Below the pieces are notes generated by a model, which ran no database searches, was not told the DNA's origin, and was given only the letters and a program-made list of their open reading frames with translations. A program made the translations under genes and the position numbers. 24,570 nt of DNA, taken from positions 1-24,570 of the forward strand of contig DHMN01000048.1 in assembly GCA_002405805.1 (NCBI GenBank), written 5' to 3'. Positions 1-6,492 of the stretch are shown piece by piece (position 1 is the first letter of the stretch; every line of letters begins with the position of its first letter). This stretch comes from Cyanobacteria bacterium UBA4641. GTDB lineage: Bacteria; Cyanobacteriota; Vampirovibrionia; Gastranaerophilales; Gastranaerophilaceae.

Positions 1-1517
1 TTACTTTCAACCCAAATTTTACCGCCATGAGCCTCAATAATTTGGCGAGACAAATATAGTCCTAAACCTGTACCAGTTGAACGTTTTTTGCTTGTTCCTT
101 GAGAAAATCTCATAAACAAATGAGGCAAATCTTCTTTTGGAATACCGTTACCGTTATCTATCACAGAAAATATCAAATCTCCTGATTGAGCTTTTACATG
201 GATATCGATTGTTCCACCTTTATTTGTGTAATTTAGTGCATTACCGCACAAATTTGTAATTACACGTTTTATTTCCGCACGGTCAGCATCAATCAACAAA
301 TCATCATCCACATCACAGTGAAGATTGAAAAATATATCTTTTTTCTTTGATAAGGGCTCGAGTTCTTCGTAACATTGAGTCACTAAATCTTTAATATTGA
401 ATACCGTTTTACAAAGTGACAATTTGCCGCTTTCAAATCTGTAAACTTCAAGCAACGCATTAACAAGTCCCAACAAATCTTCATTACTTTGCAACATAGT
501 TGAAAGTAAAACTTTTTGCTGGTCTTTAATCTCTCCAAGCGAACCATCCAAGAAGAATTTCAAAGTCTGAATAGCTGCCAAAAGCGGAGTTCTCAAATCA
601 TGAGTCAATGTTGCAATGAAATCGTCTCTCAAGCGTTCGGTTTCTTTTTGAACACTAAAGTTTCTGATAACTCCGACAAACTTTTCTTCATCAGAATATT
701 CATTTGACAGTGAGGCAAAATTAATTTCAACAGGAATAGCCTCATTATTCAAAACATTTCTAATATACAAATCTCTCAACAAAAATTCTGAATTTTCGCA
801 AGACAAACCCAAAATTGAAGATTTGACAGAAGATTTCGGAGCCTTGTTGAATTTAGGATTATCAGTATATGCAATTTCTTGAATTTTCTTTTTGCAAATA
901 GCCTCAGCAGACAGCCCTACCATATTTTCACAAGCCGGATTTACCTGTTCGATATTACCTTGTGAGTCAATGATAATGATACCATCAGCACAATAATTGA
1001 TGATTCCTGACAACTTCATATTTGCAAGAGTCAATTCTTTTGTTCGCTCCGCTACAAGGTCTTCCAATTTTTCTGAATATTTGGTAAGCTGAACCTTTGC
1101 CTCTTCCAATTGAGCAATTTTATCTCTCAAATCAGCAAGCAAGTGACTGCGTTCAATACCGTTTTTAATATTCATAATCAAATCGTCGTTATCCCAAGGT
1201 TTTTCAATATACTTGTAAACGCCGATTTCGTTAATGGTTTTTATGGCATTTTCTTTATCTGCATAAGCTGTCAAAAGAATCATACTTATTTCAGGGTACA
1301 GTTTTTTTGCTTCACGCAAAAACTCCAAACCGTTCATTTCAGGCATCAAAAAGTCTGAAATAATCAAATCAGGAGTTTCTGTTTTTAAATATTCTACAGC
1401 CTCAATCGGATTGTTGAACACAACAACATCCTTAAAGCCTTCAACCTTCATAAGCGTAGTGAAAGTCGAAGTCAACAATTTATCATCATCAACGTATAAT
1501 ATTTTCCCTAAATTCAT
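1..1517 (-). CDS. Receiver-PAS-histidine kinase (partial, C-terminus outside window)
   Basis: Read on the minus strand from the ATG at 1515-1517, this frame stays open to the left edge (about 505 residues), so the end of the kinase is missing. Residues 1-120 form a receiver domain: acidic cluster D10-D12, phospho-acceptor D55 in SDFLMPE, T83 in LLTAY, and K107 in EKPW. A helical linker (about 125-165, ending AERTKEL) leads to a PAS domain (about 165-290). A HisKA domain follows with the phospho-His in THDLRTP (H306). The ATPase domain shows the N box (NLCGNALNYT, about 422-431), G1 (DNGNGIP) and G2 (GTGLGLY). The arrangement is an inverted hybrid, with the receiver in front of the kinase, a layout common in cyanobacterial-type signalling. 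No clear Shine-Dalgarno precedes the ATG, but the start fits the usual KILYVDDD receiver opening. It lies 66 nt downstream of the ferritin gene on the same strand. The input signal is unknown, and no transmembrane segment is visible. Confidence 0.93.
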   Translation of the reverse strand, partial: MNLGKILYVDDDKLLTSTFTTLMKVEGFKDVVVFNNPIEAVEYLKTETPDLIISDFLMPEMNGLEFLREAKKLYPEISMILLTAYADKENAIKTINEIGVYKYIEKPWDNDDLIMNIKNGIERSHLLADLRDKIAQLEEAKVQLTKYSEKLEDLVAERTKELTLANMKLSGIINYCADGIIIIDSQGNIEQVNPACENMVGLSAEAICKKKIQEIAYTDNPKFNKAPKSSVKSSILGLSCENSEFLLRDLYIRNVLNNEAIPVEINFASLSNEYSDEEKFVGVIRNFSVQKETERLRDDFIATLTHDLRTPLLAAIQTLKFFLDGSLGEIKDQQKVLLSTMLQSNEDLLGLVNALLEVYRFESGKLSLCKTVFNIKDLVTQCYEELEPLSKKKDIFFNLHCDVDDDLLIDADRAEIKRVITNLCGNALNYTNKGGTIDIHVKAQSGDLIFSVIDNGNGIPKEDLPHLFMRFSQGTSKKRSTGTGLGLYLSRQIIEAHGGKIWVES

Positions 1518-1583
1518 ATTTACATAATAAAATATTTTTTCAGATTAGACAAATTGTTTACAAAACCGCAATATTCTACACCT

Positions 1584-2090
1584 TTAGTAATTCGGAGAAG
1601 AATATTCTCTATTTGATAATTCTCTATCTATTAAATAAAGTGCGGATTTTTCTGCACCAAAAGCTTTCAATTTAGCAATTATACGAGAGACCGCCGCCTC
1701 TTCTTCAATTTGTTCTTTTAAATACCAATCAATGAAATTACGAGTAGACAAATCACATTCGCCCTCGGTCATAGTTGCAACACTATCTATAGCTGTAGTT
1801 ATTGAGCGTTCGTGTTTATAAATTTGCTCAAAAACATCTAACGGACTATTCATATCAAATACAGGCATTGAAATCTGTGCAAGATGAATTTGAGAATTTC
1901 TGCCTAAAACATACTCAAACAGAATCATTCCATGGTCAATTTCCTCTTTAGACTGGACTTTAGTCCAGTTTGAAAAGCCGTATAAACCAATTTCAGAAAA
2001 ATAAGCAGACATTGAAAGGTATAAATACGCGGAATAAAATTCCTTATTAATTTGCTCATTAAGAATATCTCTAATTTTATCACTAATCAT
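1584..2090 (-). CDS. ftnA: Non-haem bacterial ferritin
   Basis: Iron-storage ferritin of 168 residues, expected to assemble as a 24-subunit cytoplasmic shell that oxidises Fe(II) and stores it as a mineral. All ferroxidase ligands known from the FtnA family are present at family positions: E17, E50, H53, E94, Q127 and E130 (A and B sites), plus E49, E126 and E129 (third, C site). Bacterioferritin is unlikely because the metal ligands follow the FtnA pattern. The start is the ATG at 2088-2090, since a perfect AGGAGG lies just upstream. A further upstream in-frame ATG at 2106-2108 would translate the ribosome-binding site itself and is rejected. The gene begins 14 nt after the superoxide reductase stop, so the two are almost certainly co-transcribed. 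Holding iron next to an enzyme that makes peroxide fits protection against Fenton chemistry in an anaerobe. Confidence 0.96.
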   Translation of the reverse strand: MISDKIRDILNEQINKEFYSAYLYLSMSAYFSEIGLYGFSNWTKVQSKEEIDHGMILFEYVLGRNSQIHLAQISMPVFDMNSPLDVFEQIYKHERSITTAIDSVATMTEGECDLSTRNFIDWYLKEQIEEEAAVSRIIAKLKAFGAEKSALYLIDRELSNREYSSPNY

Positions 2091-2104
2091 TTTTCCTCCT
2101 AAAA

Positions 2105-2500
2105 TCAAGCACTATAGCCTTCCCACAGACCATGGATATTACAAAAAGCACGAGCTTTTTCGACCCCTAATTTATCTTTCAAAACCATAATCGGAATATC
2201 TTGTGGTGCAAAATATTGTAATTCCACATTATTTTTATCTTTTGAAATTGTTTCAACAAATTGAATGTAGTGTTCCGGTACCATCGGATGAAGCGCTCGT
2301 CCTACTCTAACCTCATACCCATTTTCTGCCGTTTCAACAAACACTGGAACATGTTTTTCGCTCATATCATCATCAGAAACTTCAGGAATCAAGCGAGTCA
2401 TCGGATGTCCGCAACATACAAGTTCACCTACAGAGGGCAAAATAACCTCAACAAGGTTTCCGCAAGTTTCGCATTTATATAACTCTAAACGCTCTGTCAT
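2105..2500 (-). CDS. dfx: Superoxide reductase, desulfoferrodoxin (2Fe type)
   Basis: A 131-residue desulfoferrodoxin that reduces superoxide to hydrogen peroxide without releasing oxygen, a typical defence of strict anaerobes. The N-terminal desulforedoxin-like Fe(Cys)4 site is complete (C10, C13, C29, C30). The catalytic Fe(His)4Cys centre is also complete: H50, H71, H77, H123 and C120, with the conserved E48-K49 pair that gates the active site. It is therefore a two-iron (class I) enzyme rather than neelaredoxin. The ATG at 2498-2500 follows a good GAAAGGAG. It ends with TGA, which shows that TGA is not reassigned. The ferritin gene follows at 14 nt. The electron donor (rubredoxin or similar) is not in the window. 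Confidence 0.96.
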   Translation of the reverse strand: MTERLELYKCETCGNLVEVILPSVGELVCCGHPMTRLIPEVSDDDMSEKHVPVFVETAENGYEVRVGRALHPMVPEHYIQFVETISKDKNNVELQYFAPQDIPIMVLKDKLGVEKARAFCNIHGLWEGYSA

Positions 2501-2510
2501 AGATTTTCTC

Positions 2511-2539
2511 CTTTCAAAATAAAAGATAAATCTTGAAAG
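2511..2539 (-). promoter_or_regulatory. Possible leader hairpin over the superoxide reductase RBS
   Basis: On the minus strand the leader carries CTTTCAA and TTGAAAG, a 7-bp stem around a 15-nt loop. The downstream arm overlaps the GAAAGGAG ribosome-binding site of the superoxide reductase gene, so it could modulate initiation. The stem is AT-rich and weak and may be chance. Confidence 0.25.
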
Positions 2540-2602
2540 AATAAATTCATTGGTAGATACGGTTACTTAAAAGAGGTAAATTTATATATAACAAAATACG
2601 AA

Positions 2603-2833
2603 TTATCTTTGACTGCGTTTTTCGATAAGCAAATCATAACCCAAAATTTCACAAATATTTTTCAGGTCTTTAAAAGTCAGGTATTCTCGTTTTAATTTGG
2701 CAGAAAAATTAGCAGGCTTGGTGTTTTTGCCTGTATATTCATTCAACTTGTCGGATAAATCTTTTTGGAGCATATACTCCTTATTTAACAAAAATTTTAC
2801 CAACTGATAATCAGTCATATCATTTATTATCAT
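2603..2833 (-). CDS. Small HTH-like putative DNA-binding protein
   Basis: A 76-residue, highly charged, all-helical-looking protein. The pattern QKDLSDKLNEYTGK, a short turn, then FSAKLKREYLTFKDLKNI and CEILGYDLLIEK resembles the compact XRE/phage-type helix-turn-helix proteins of 65-80 residues, but I cannot name the family exactly. Start choice is open. The ATG at 2831-2833 touches AGG directly, and the ATG at 2816-2818 lies about 15 nt from it. A good promoter (TTTACA-N18-TATAAT) places the transcript start at about 2833, so translation is either leaderless from the first ATG or from the second with a very short leader. It is divergent from the prepilin gene and shares overlapping promoter DNA with it, so control of itself or the prepilin is a reasonable inference. 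Confidence 0.7.
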   Translation of the reverse strand: MIINDMTDYQLVKFLLNKEYMLQKDLSDKLNEYTGKNTKPANFSAKLKREYLTFKDLKNICEILGYDLLIEKRSQR

Positions 2834-2839
2834 CCTAAA

Positions 2840-2869
2840 ATTATAAATTAGTTTGACTTTAATTGTAAA
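2840..2869 (-). promoter_or_regulatory. Sigma70-like promoter for the small HTH gene
   Basis: On the minus strand TTTACA (2864-2869), an 18-bp spacer and a perfect TATAAT (2840-2845). The predicted transcript start, about 2833, coincides with the first ATG of the gene, which suggests a leaderless or near-leaderless mRNA. It overlaps the prepilin promoter on the other strand. Confidence 0.5.
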
Positions 2870-2881
2870 ATTAGTTATATT
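2853..2881 (+). promoter_or_regulatory. Sigma70-like promoter for the prepilin gene
   Basis: TTGACT (2853-2858), a 17-bp spacer and TATATT (2876-2881), near-consensus at both boxes. The transcript start would be about 2888, giving a leader of roughly 55 nt before the AAAGGAG ribosome-binding site of the prepilin. Confidence 0.6.
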
Positions 2882-2941
2882 AAACTATATATAAGTAGAT
2901 TAGATTATATATAGATAGTTTTTATTCATAAAGGAGTAATT

Positions 2942-3646
2942 ATGAAACAATTAAAATCAAACGCATTTACGTTGGCAGAAGTATTGATAACACTGGGGAT
3001 TATCGGAGTTGTTGCAGCACTCACAATCCCCACATTATTGACAAATCTAAACCACATAAAATTGCAATCTCAATTTAAGGAAGGATATTCAATACTTGCA
3101 AGAATGGTAAAAGAGTATAATGCGGATGATGAGCGCGGAAATTTGGTAAATGACCAATCATTATACAAAAATTTCATGAAGTATTTTAACTCAGTAACAG
3201 ACTGTGGTGATGCAGGTAGAGTTGCTGTCGACACTCAATATTGCATAACAAGAAGAACTAGTGACGGTTCTAAATTTAACCAAGATGATAAATATACCAA
3301 CTATTCAAAAACTACAGACTCAATTAACACAGTACCACTGGATGATGGGCAATTTTATCTTCAAAATGGAATGTTAATAACTTTTGATATTACAGGAACG
3401 AAAAAAGTCAGCATAGACATCAATGGTAAAAGTCAAAAACCCAATGCGTGGGGTCATGACCTATTCACGTTTGAATTAAAAGAATCTGAAAAAGAAGGCG
3501 GATACGAACTCGTTCCAATGGGTGCTCCGGGGACTACATATCCGGCGGAGACTTATTGTGATAAAAAGAGCAACGACAAACGAAACGGCATAGGTTGTGC
3601 GTACTACGCAATGAAAGATAATACTTATTTCAAAAAATTGCCATAA
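2942..3646 (+). CDS. Type IV prepilin-like / pseudopilin protein
   Basis: A 234-residue secreted fibre-type subunit. The N-terminus has a short basic leader (residues 1-8), a class III prepilin peptidase site (A8 before F9), the mature start FTLAE with the conserved Glu at +5, and a hydrophobic helix LITLGIIGVVAALTIPTLL. Having Ala rather than Gly before the cut is a deviation I recall from gut Melainabacteria. The rest is a globular domain with two cysteine pairs (CGDAG...YC, YCDKK...GC) that could form disulfides outside the cytoplasm. AAAGGAG precedes the ATG. No pilus assembly ATPase, platform protein or prepilin peptidase lies nearby, so it is an isolated subunit gene. It could be a minor pilin, a pseudopilin or a surface protein that uses the pilin route. 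The stop codon abuts the SRP RNA promoter. Confidence 0.88.
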   Translation: MKQLKSNAFTLAEVLITLGIIGVVAALTIPTLLTNLNHIKLQSQFKEGYSILARMVKEYNADDERGNLVNDQSLYKNFMKYFNSVTDCGDAGRVAVDTQYCITRRTSDGSKFNQDDKYTNYSKTTDSINTVPLDDGQFYLQNGMLITFDITGTKKVSIDINGKSQKPNAWGHDLFTFELKESEKEGGYELVPMGAPGTTYPAETYCDKKSNDKRNGIGCAYYAMKDNTYFKKLP

Positions 3647-3667
3647 ATCAAATATTTGTGATATAGT
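3638..3667 (+). promoter_or_regulatory. Promoter of the SRP RNA gene
   Basis: TTGCCA (3638-3643), an 18-bp spacer and TATAGT (3662-3667). The -35 box abuts the prepilin stop codon TAA at 3644-3646. The implied start at about 3674 agrees with the 5' end derived independently from base pairing of the RNA ends. Confidence 0.55.
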
Positions 3668-3673
3668 AAGATT

Positions 3674-3935
3674 GAGCCGTACTCCACGGGGATTTGCAAT
3701 CTCTTGACCCGAAGCTTATGCGGGGTGCAGAGCCTGTTGTGAGGGGTTTATAAGCACTTTGAAATTTGATAGAATCGTTGATAGCAATGGCTAAGATGGC
3801 ACAAACTTTCGAACCATGTCAGGGGGGAAACTCAGCAGCATTAAGATTGACCTTGTGGGTGTTTTAGTTGTTGAAGGAGAAACTACCAAAGGACAATTTG
3901 TTTATAAATTTCGATAGACAGTGGTACGGTTTTTT
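3674..3935 (+). ncRNA. ffs: Signal recognition particle RNA, long (Alu-containing) form
   Basis: The segment GAACCATGTCAGG...AGCAGCATTAAG at about 3810-3845 is the near-invariant SRP RNA S-domain core that binds Ffh. The apical loop reads GGG-GAAA-CUC instead of the usual UCC-GGAA-GGA. The two ends pair: CCGTAC-(T)-CCAC at 3677-3687 with GTGGTACGG at 3921-3929. This gives a closed RNA of about 255-260 nt, the size of the Bacillus-type long form with an Alu domain. The stretch TTTGCAATCTCTTGACCC (about 3693-3710) resembles the Alu-domain loop of that form. The closing helix is followed by a T-rich tract from 3930 that should act as terminator. The small reading frame crossing this stretch is not a gene. 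Confidence 0.9.
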
Positions 3936-3942
3936 ATTTGGT

Positions 3943-4245
3943 TTATTTTTTATAAAAAACAATATAATTTTTCAGCACTTCCTCTTTAAACGAATCAGGA
4001 AAGGTGTCAAACATATTTATATCAACAAAAAACGGAATATCAGAATCTGTTATACGCCGACGTAACTCAACAATTGAACAACTTACATCGTTAAAAGACT
4101 TTATTGTTAAATCTAAATCACTACCGGAATGAGCATCTCCACCCACTCGACTTCCATACGCCCAAATTTCAGCATTAGGACAATATTCATCAAAAATATC
4201 CGTCAAAATCTTTTGTTGATAAGGTTTTATAAAAATATTATTCAT
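3943..4245 (-). CDS. mntA: MntA antitoxin, minimal nucleotidyltransferase of a HepT-MntA module
   Basis: A 100-residue minimal nucleotidyltransferase. The signature GSX10DXD is intact (G31-S32, D43, D45 in YGSRVGGDAHSGSDLDL), and D75 (FFVDIN) is a candidate third acidic metal ligand, so the enzyme should be active. In characterised HepT/MntA pairs the antitoxin transfers AMP groups from ATP onto a tyrosine of HepT and so disarms the RNase. The ATG at 4243-4245 overlaps the hepT stop by 8 nt (hepT ends at 4238). An upstream TTG at 4249-4251 is also in frame but less likely. There is no obvious ribosome-binding site, so translational coupling to hepT is expected. Its 3' end is convergent with the SRP RNA terminator. 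Confidence 0.93.
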   Translation of the reverse strand: MNNIFIKPYQQKILTDIFDEYCPNAEIWAYGSRVGGDAHSGSDLDLTIKSFNDVSCSIVELRRRITDSDIPFFVDINMFDTFPDSFKEEVLKNYIVFYKK

Positions 4246-4651
4246 TTTCAATTACACTTTTCAAATAATTAACATCCTTGATAAAATCTTCTATCAAAGT
4301 CAAAGTCTCTTCGGCAAAAGCTTGACCATAATCGTGAGCTGTGTTATTTCTGTTATCACGATATTTCATCCATCTTGAGATTTCATCATCTGATAGTAAT
4401 GTAAATTTACCGGCAGCACGAAACAAATCCTTGAAAGTTAAACTATCTACAGCTTTTTTACTAGAATAATAATTCAACAAAACCTTACGCAACAACTTGC
4501 CTGATTGTTCCAATGTCATTTCAAAACTTTTGACAAGAGAATTTCTGTACATCTCATAGTCAATAGAAGTTTCATCTACAGTTTTTATCATTCTGTAAGA
4601 TTTTTCTAAAGTTAAAATACAACGTTGTAAATATTCAGTATTTATTGTCAT
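4238..4651 (-). CDS. hepT: HepT-type HEPN RNase toxin (HI0074 family)
   Basis: A 137-residue, all-helical HEPN-domain protein of the HI0074 'nucleotidyltransferase substrate-binding' family, now known as HepT toxins. The catalytic and target motif RX4HXY is complete: R101, H106 and Y108 in RNNTAHDY. In studied systems R and H cut RNA (tRNA or mRNA depending on the member), and the tyrosine receives AMP from MntA. The start at 4649-4651 has a good AAGGGA. It begins only 11 nt after the argS stop on the same strand, so the pair probably rides on argS transcription. With the mntA gene overlapping downstream, the order is toxin first, antitoxin second, as in known HepT-MntA operons. Confidence 0.93.
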   Translation of the reverse strand: MTINTEYLQRCILTLEKSYRMIKTVDETSIDYEMYRNSLVKSFEMTLEQSGKLLRKVLLNYYSSKKAVDSLTFKDLFRAAGKFTLLSDDEISRWMKYRDNRNNTAHDYGQAFAEETLTLIEDFIKDVNYLKSVIENE

Positions 4652-4662
4652 ATTTAATTCCC

Positions 4663-6402
4663 TTACATACGTTCAGGTGCATTGACCGCAAGAATAGCCA
4701 ATGCATTTGACAATACAGTCTTGAATGCCCAAACCAAAGCTAATCTTGATTTAGTTGTAGCCATATCATCAGTAATTACACGAGTTGAATTGTAGAATGA
4801 ATGGAACTCGGCAGCCAATTCTTGAACATAACGACAAATTGTATAAACTTGTCTTGTTTGAGCAGATGCAACAATTAGCGGTTTAAATTCTTCAAGTTTA
4901 AGTACCAATTTTCTTGCATCTTTAACTGCTAAACCTGTAATATTTTTATCAAATTCAGAAACAAGTTTTTCAAATTCTGCTTCTGAAATAACTGCAGGAA
5001 TTGTTTTGCCTGTTTCGGTATCAACCTTATCGTTTGTTGCGTTTCTAATAATTGAACAAGCTCTGGCATGAGCGTATTGTACATAGAATACAGGGTTTTC
5101 ATCAGAATTAGTTTTAGCTAACTCAATATCGAAATCCAAAGTTGTATCAATGTTTCTCATTGCCATCCAAAATCTTGTAGCATCAACTCCAACCTCGTCA
5201 ATCAAATCTTCAAGAGTAACCATATTTTTACGTTTACCCATACGAACTTCGTTGCCGTTAATCACAAGGTTTACCAATTGTCCGAGCAATACTTCCAATT
5301 TATTGGGGTCATAACCTAAAGCCTCAATTGATGCCTTAACTCTTGCTACATAACCATGGTGGTCAGCCCCCCAAATATTAATCATTCTGTCAAAACCGCG
5401 TTCTAATTTGTCTACGTGGTAGGCAATATCTGCAGTCAAATAAGTGTTTGAGCCATCAGCCTTTTTGATAACCCTATCTTGGTCGTCACCGTAATCAGAA
5501 GATTTGAACCAAACTGCACCTTCTTTTTCGTAAATTTTACCGCTTTTGCGAAGTTTTTCAACACATTCATTAACTTTGCCTGATTTATGCAATGTCAATT
5601 CTGAATAGAAATTATCAAATTTAACTCTGAAATTGTCTAACAAATCACGTTGAACTTTTTCTTCATAAGCCTTCGCATAATCGCAATAAACAGCCAATTC
5701 GATTTTATCAGCATCGTTATTTACTGCAGCAAGTTCATCTTTTTTGTCAATCAAGAATTGCTTAGCTACAGGAATCAAATAATCCCCTGGGTAGTAATTT
5801 TTACGTTCGATTTCATCTTCTGGAAAATCAATTTTCACACCCAATTCTTGTTTTACACGAATAACAAGAGAGCGCCCTAATTTCTGGATTTGAGAACCTG
5901 CATCATTTATATAAAATTCTTGATAAACATCATGACCATAAAATTTTAAAAGATTAGCCAAAGCACTGCCCATTGCAGCCCATCTGCCGTGACCGATATG
6001 GAACGGTCCTGTTGGGTTTGCCGAAATATATTCTAAAATAATCTTTTCTTTTTCAATATTTTCAGGTCGACCGAAGTTTTCTTTTTTTGAATAAATTTCA
6101 CCAATCAAATCCACAAGCAAAGAATCTCCGGCTTTAAAATTGATAAAACCTCCAATTACAGAGTATTGCGAATCTTCTTTGTCGATAAATTCAACAATCG
6201 CATTAGCAATCATCGGTGGAGCAATTCTAGCAGAACGAGCAAGACAAGAAACATTTACCGCCAAATCTCCAAATTCAGGATTTTTTGGTTTTTCAACCGT
6301 CAATGAACCTTTTGTATATTCGCTCATTTGACCTAATTTGCCTGCTGCTACAGCTTTTTCAATTGCACTTTCAATCTTATTCAAAAAATAATCTTTTAAC
6401 AT
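4663..6402 (-). CDS. argS: Arginyl-tRNA synthetase
   Basis: Charges tRNA-Arg with arginine in the cytoplasm. At 579 residues it has the usual ArgS length. Domains in order: N-terminal ArgS-specific domain (about 1-95); class I Rossmann core with SANPTGPFHIGH (HIGH at 135-138); a KMSKS-loop variant VRMGKRKN; and an alpha-helical DALR anticodon-binding domain ending in the conserved NAPERM. The MGKR form of the second signature is a variation seen in this enzyme class, not damage. The ATG at 6400-6402 has GAGGT upstream. It stands first in a leftward transcript argS-hepT-mntA, with its own promoter in the gap after the phosphohexomutase gene. Confidence 0.98.
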   Translation of the reverse strand: MLKDYFLNKIESAIEKAVAAGKLGQMSEYTKGSLTVEKPKNPEFGDLAVNVSCLARSARIAPPMIANAIVEFIDKEDSQYSVIGGFINFKAGDSLLVDLIGEIYSKKENFGRPENIEKEKIILEYISANPTGPFHIGHGRWAAMGSALANLLKFYGHDVYQEFYINDAGSQIQKLGRSLVIRVKQELGVKIDFPEDEIERKNYYPGDYLIPVAKQFLIDKKDELAAVNNDADKIELAVYCDYAKAYEEKVQRDLLDNFRVKFDNFYSELTLHKSGKVNECVEKLRKSGKIYEKEGAVWFKSSDYGDDQDRVIKKADGSNTYLTADIAYHVDKLERGFDRMINIWGADHHGYVARVKASIEALGYDPNKLEVLLGQLVNLVINGNEVRMGKRKNMVTLEDLIDEVGVDATRFWMAMRNIDTTLDFDIELAKTNSDENPVFYVQYAHARACSIIRNATNDKVDTETGKTIPAVISEAEFEKLVSEFDKNITGLAVKDARKLVLKLEEFKPLIVASAQTRQVYTICRYVQELAAEFHSFYNSTRVITDDMATTKSRLALVWAFKTVLSNALAILAVNAPERM

Positions 6403-6438
6403 ATCAACCTCATTTTAATATCTTCGTAGGTAAATTGT

Positions 6439-6468
6439 ATAATAAAAAAGACCCTGAAACAAGTTCAA
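6439..6468 (-). promoter_or_regulatory. Putative argS promoter
   Basis: On the minus strand TTGAAC (6463-6468), an 18-bp spacer and TATTAT (6439-6444), giving a start at about 6432 and a leader of about 30 nt. The -35 box lies inside the terminator hairpin of the upstream phosphohexomutase gene. Confidence 0.45.
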
Positions 6469-6472
6469 GGTC
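6441..6472 (-). terminator. Rho-independent terminator after the phosphohexomutase gene
   Basis: On the minus strand GACCTTGAA and TTCAGGGTC form a 9-bp stem (one G-T wobble) with a short loop, followed by a run of Ts (6441-6449). It sits 21 nt past the stop codon of the leftward gene starting at 8772. Confidence 0.8.
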
Positions 6473-6492
6473 AATTTTATCAAAATGTTAAG

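Noticed and set aside
1110..1358. Plus-strand frame of 82 codons, and another at 516-707
   Set aside because: Both are antisense to the receiver-PAS-kinase frame, which has all its family motifs.
2091..2108. Upstream in-frame ATG for ferritin
   Set aside because: It would translate the perfect AGGAGG site; FtnA numbering matches exactly from the ATG at 2090.
2582..2591. TTATATATAA as a PerR-type operator near superoxide reductase
   Set aside because: It does not match the PerR box pattern and is the sort of palindrome expected by chance in AT-rich DNA.
3868..4065. Short plus-strand reading frame of 65 codons with an ATG
   Set aside because: It begins inside the SRP RNA and runs antisense through mntA; composition and context show a chance frame.
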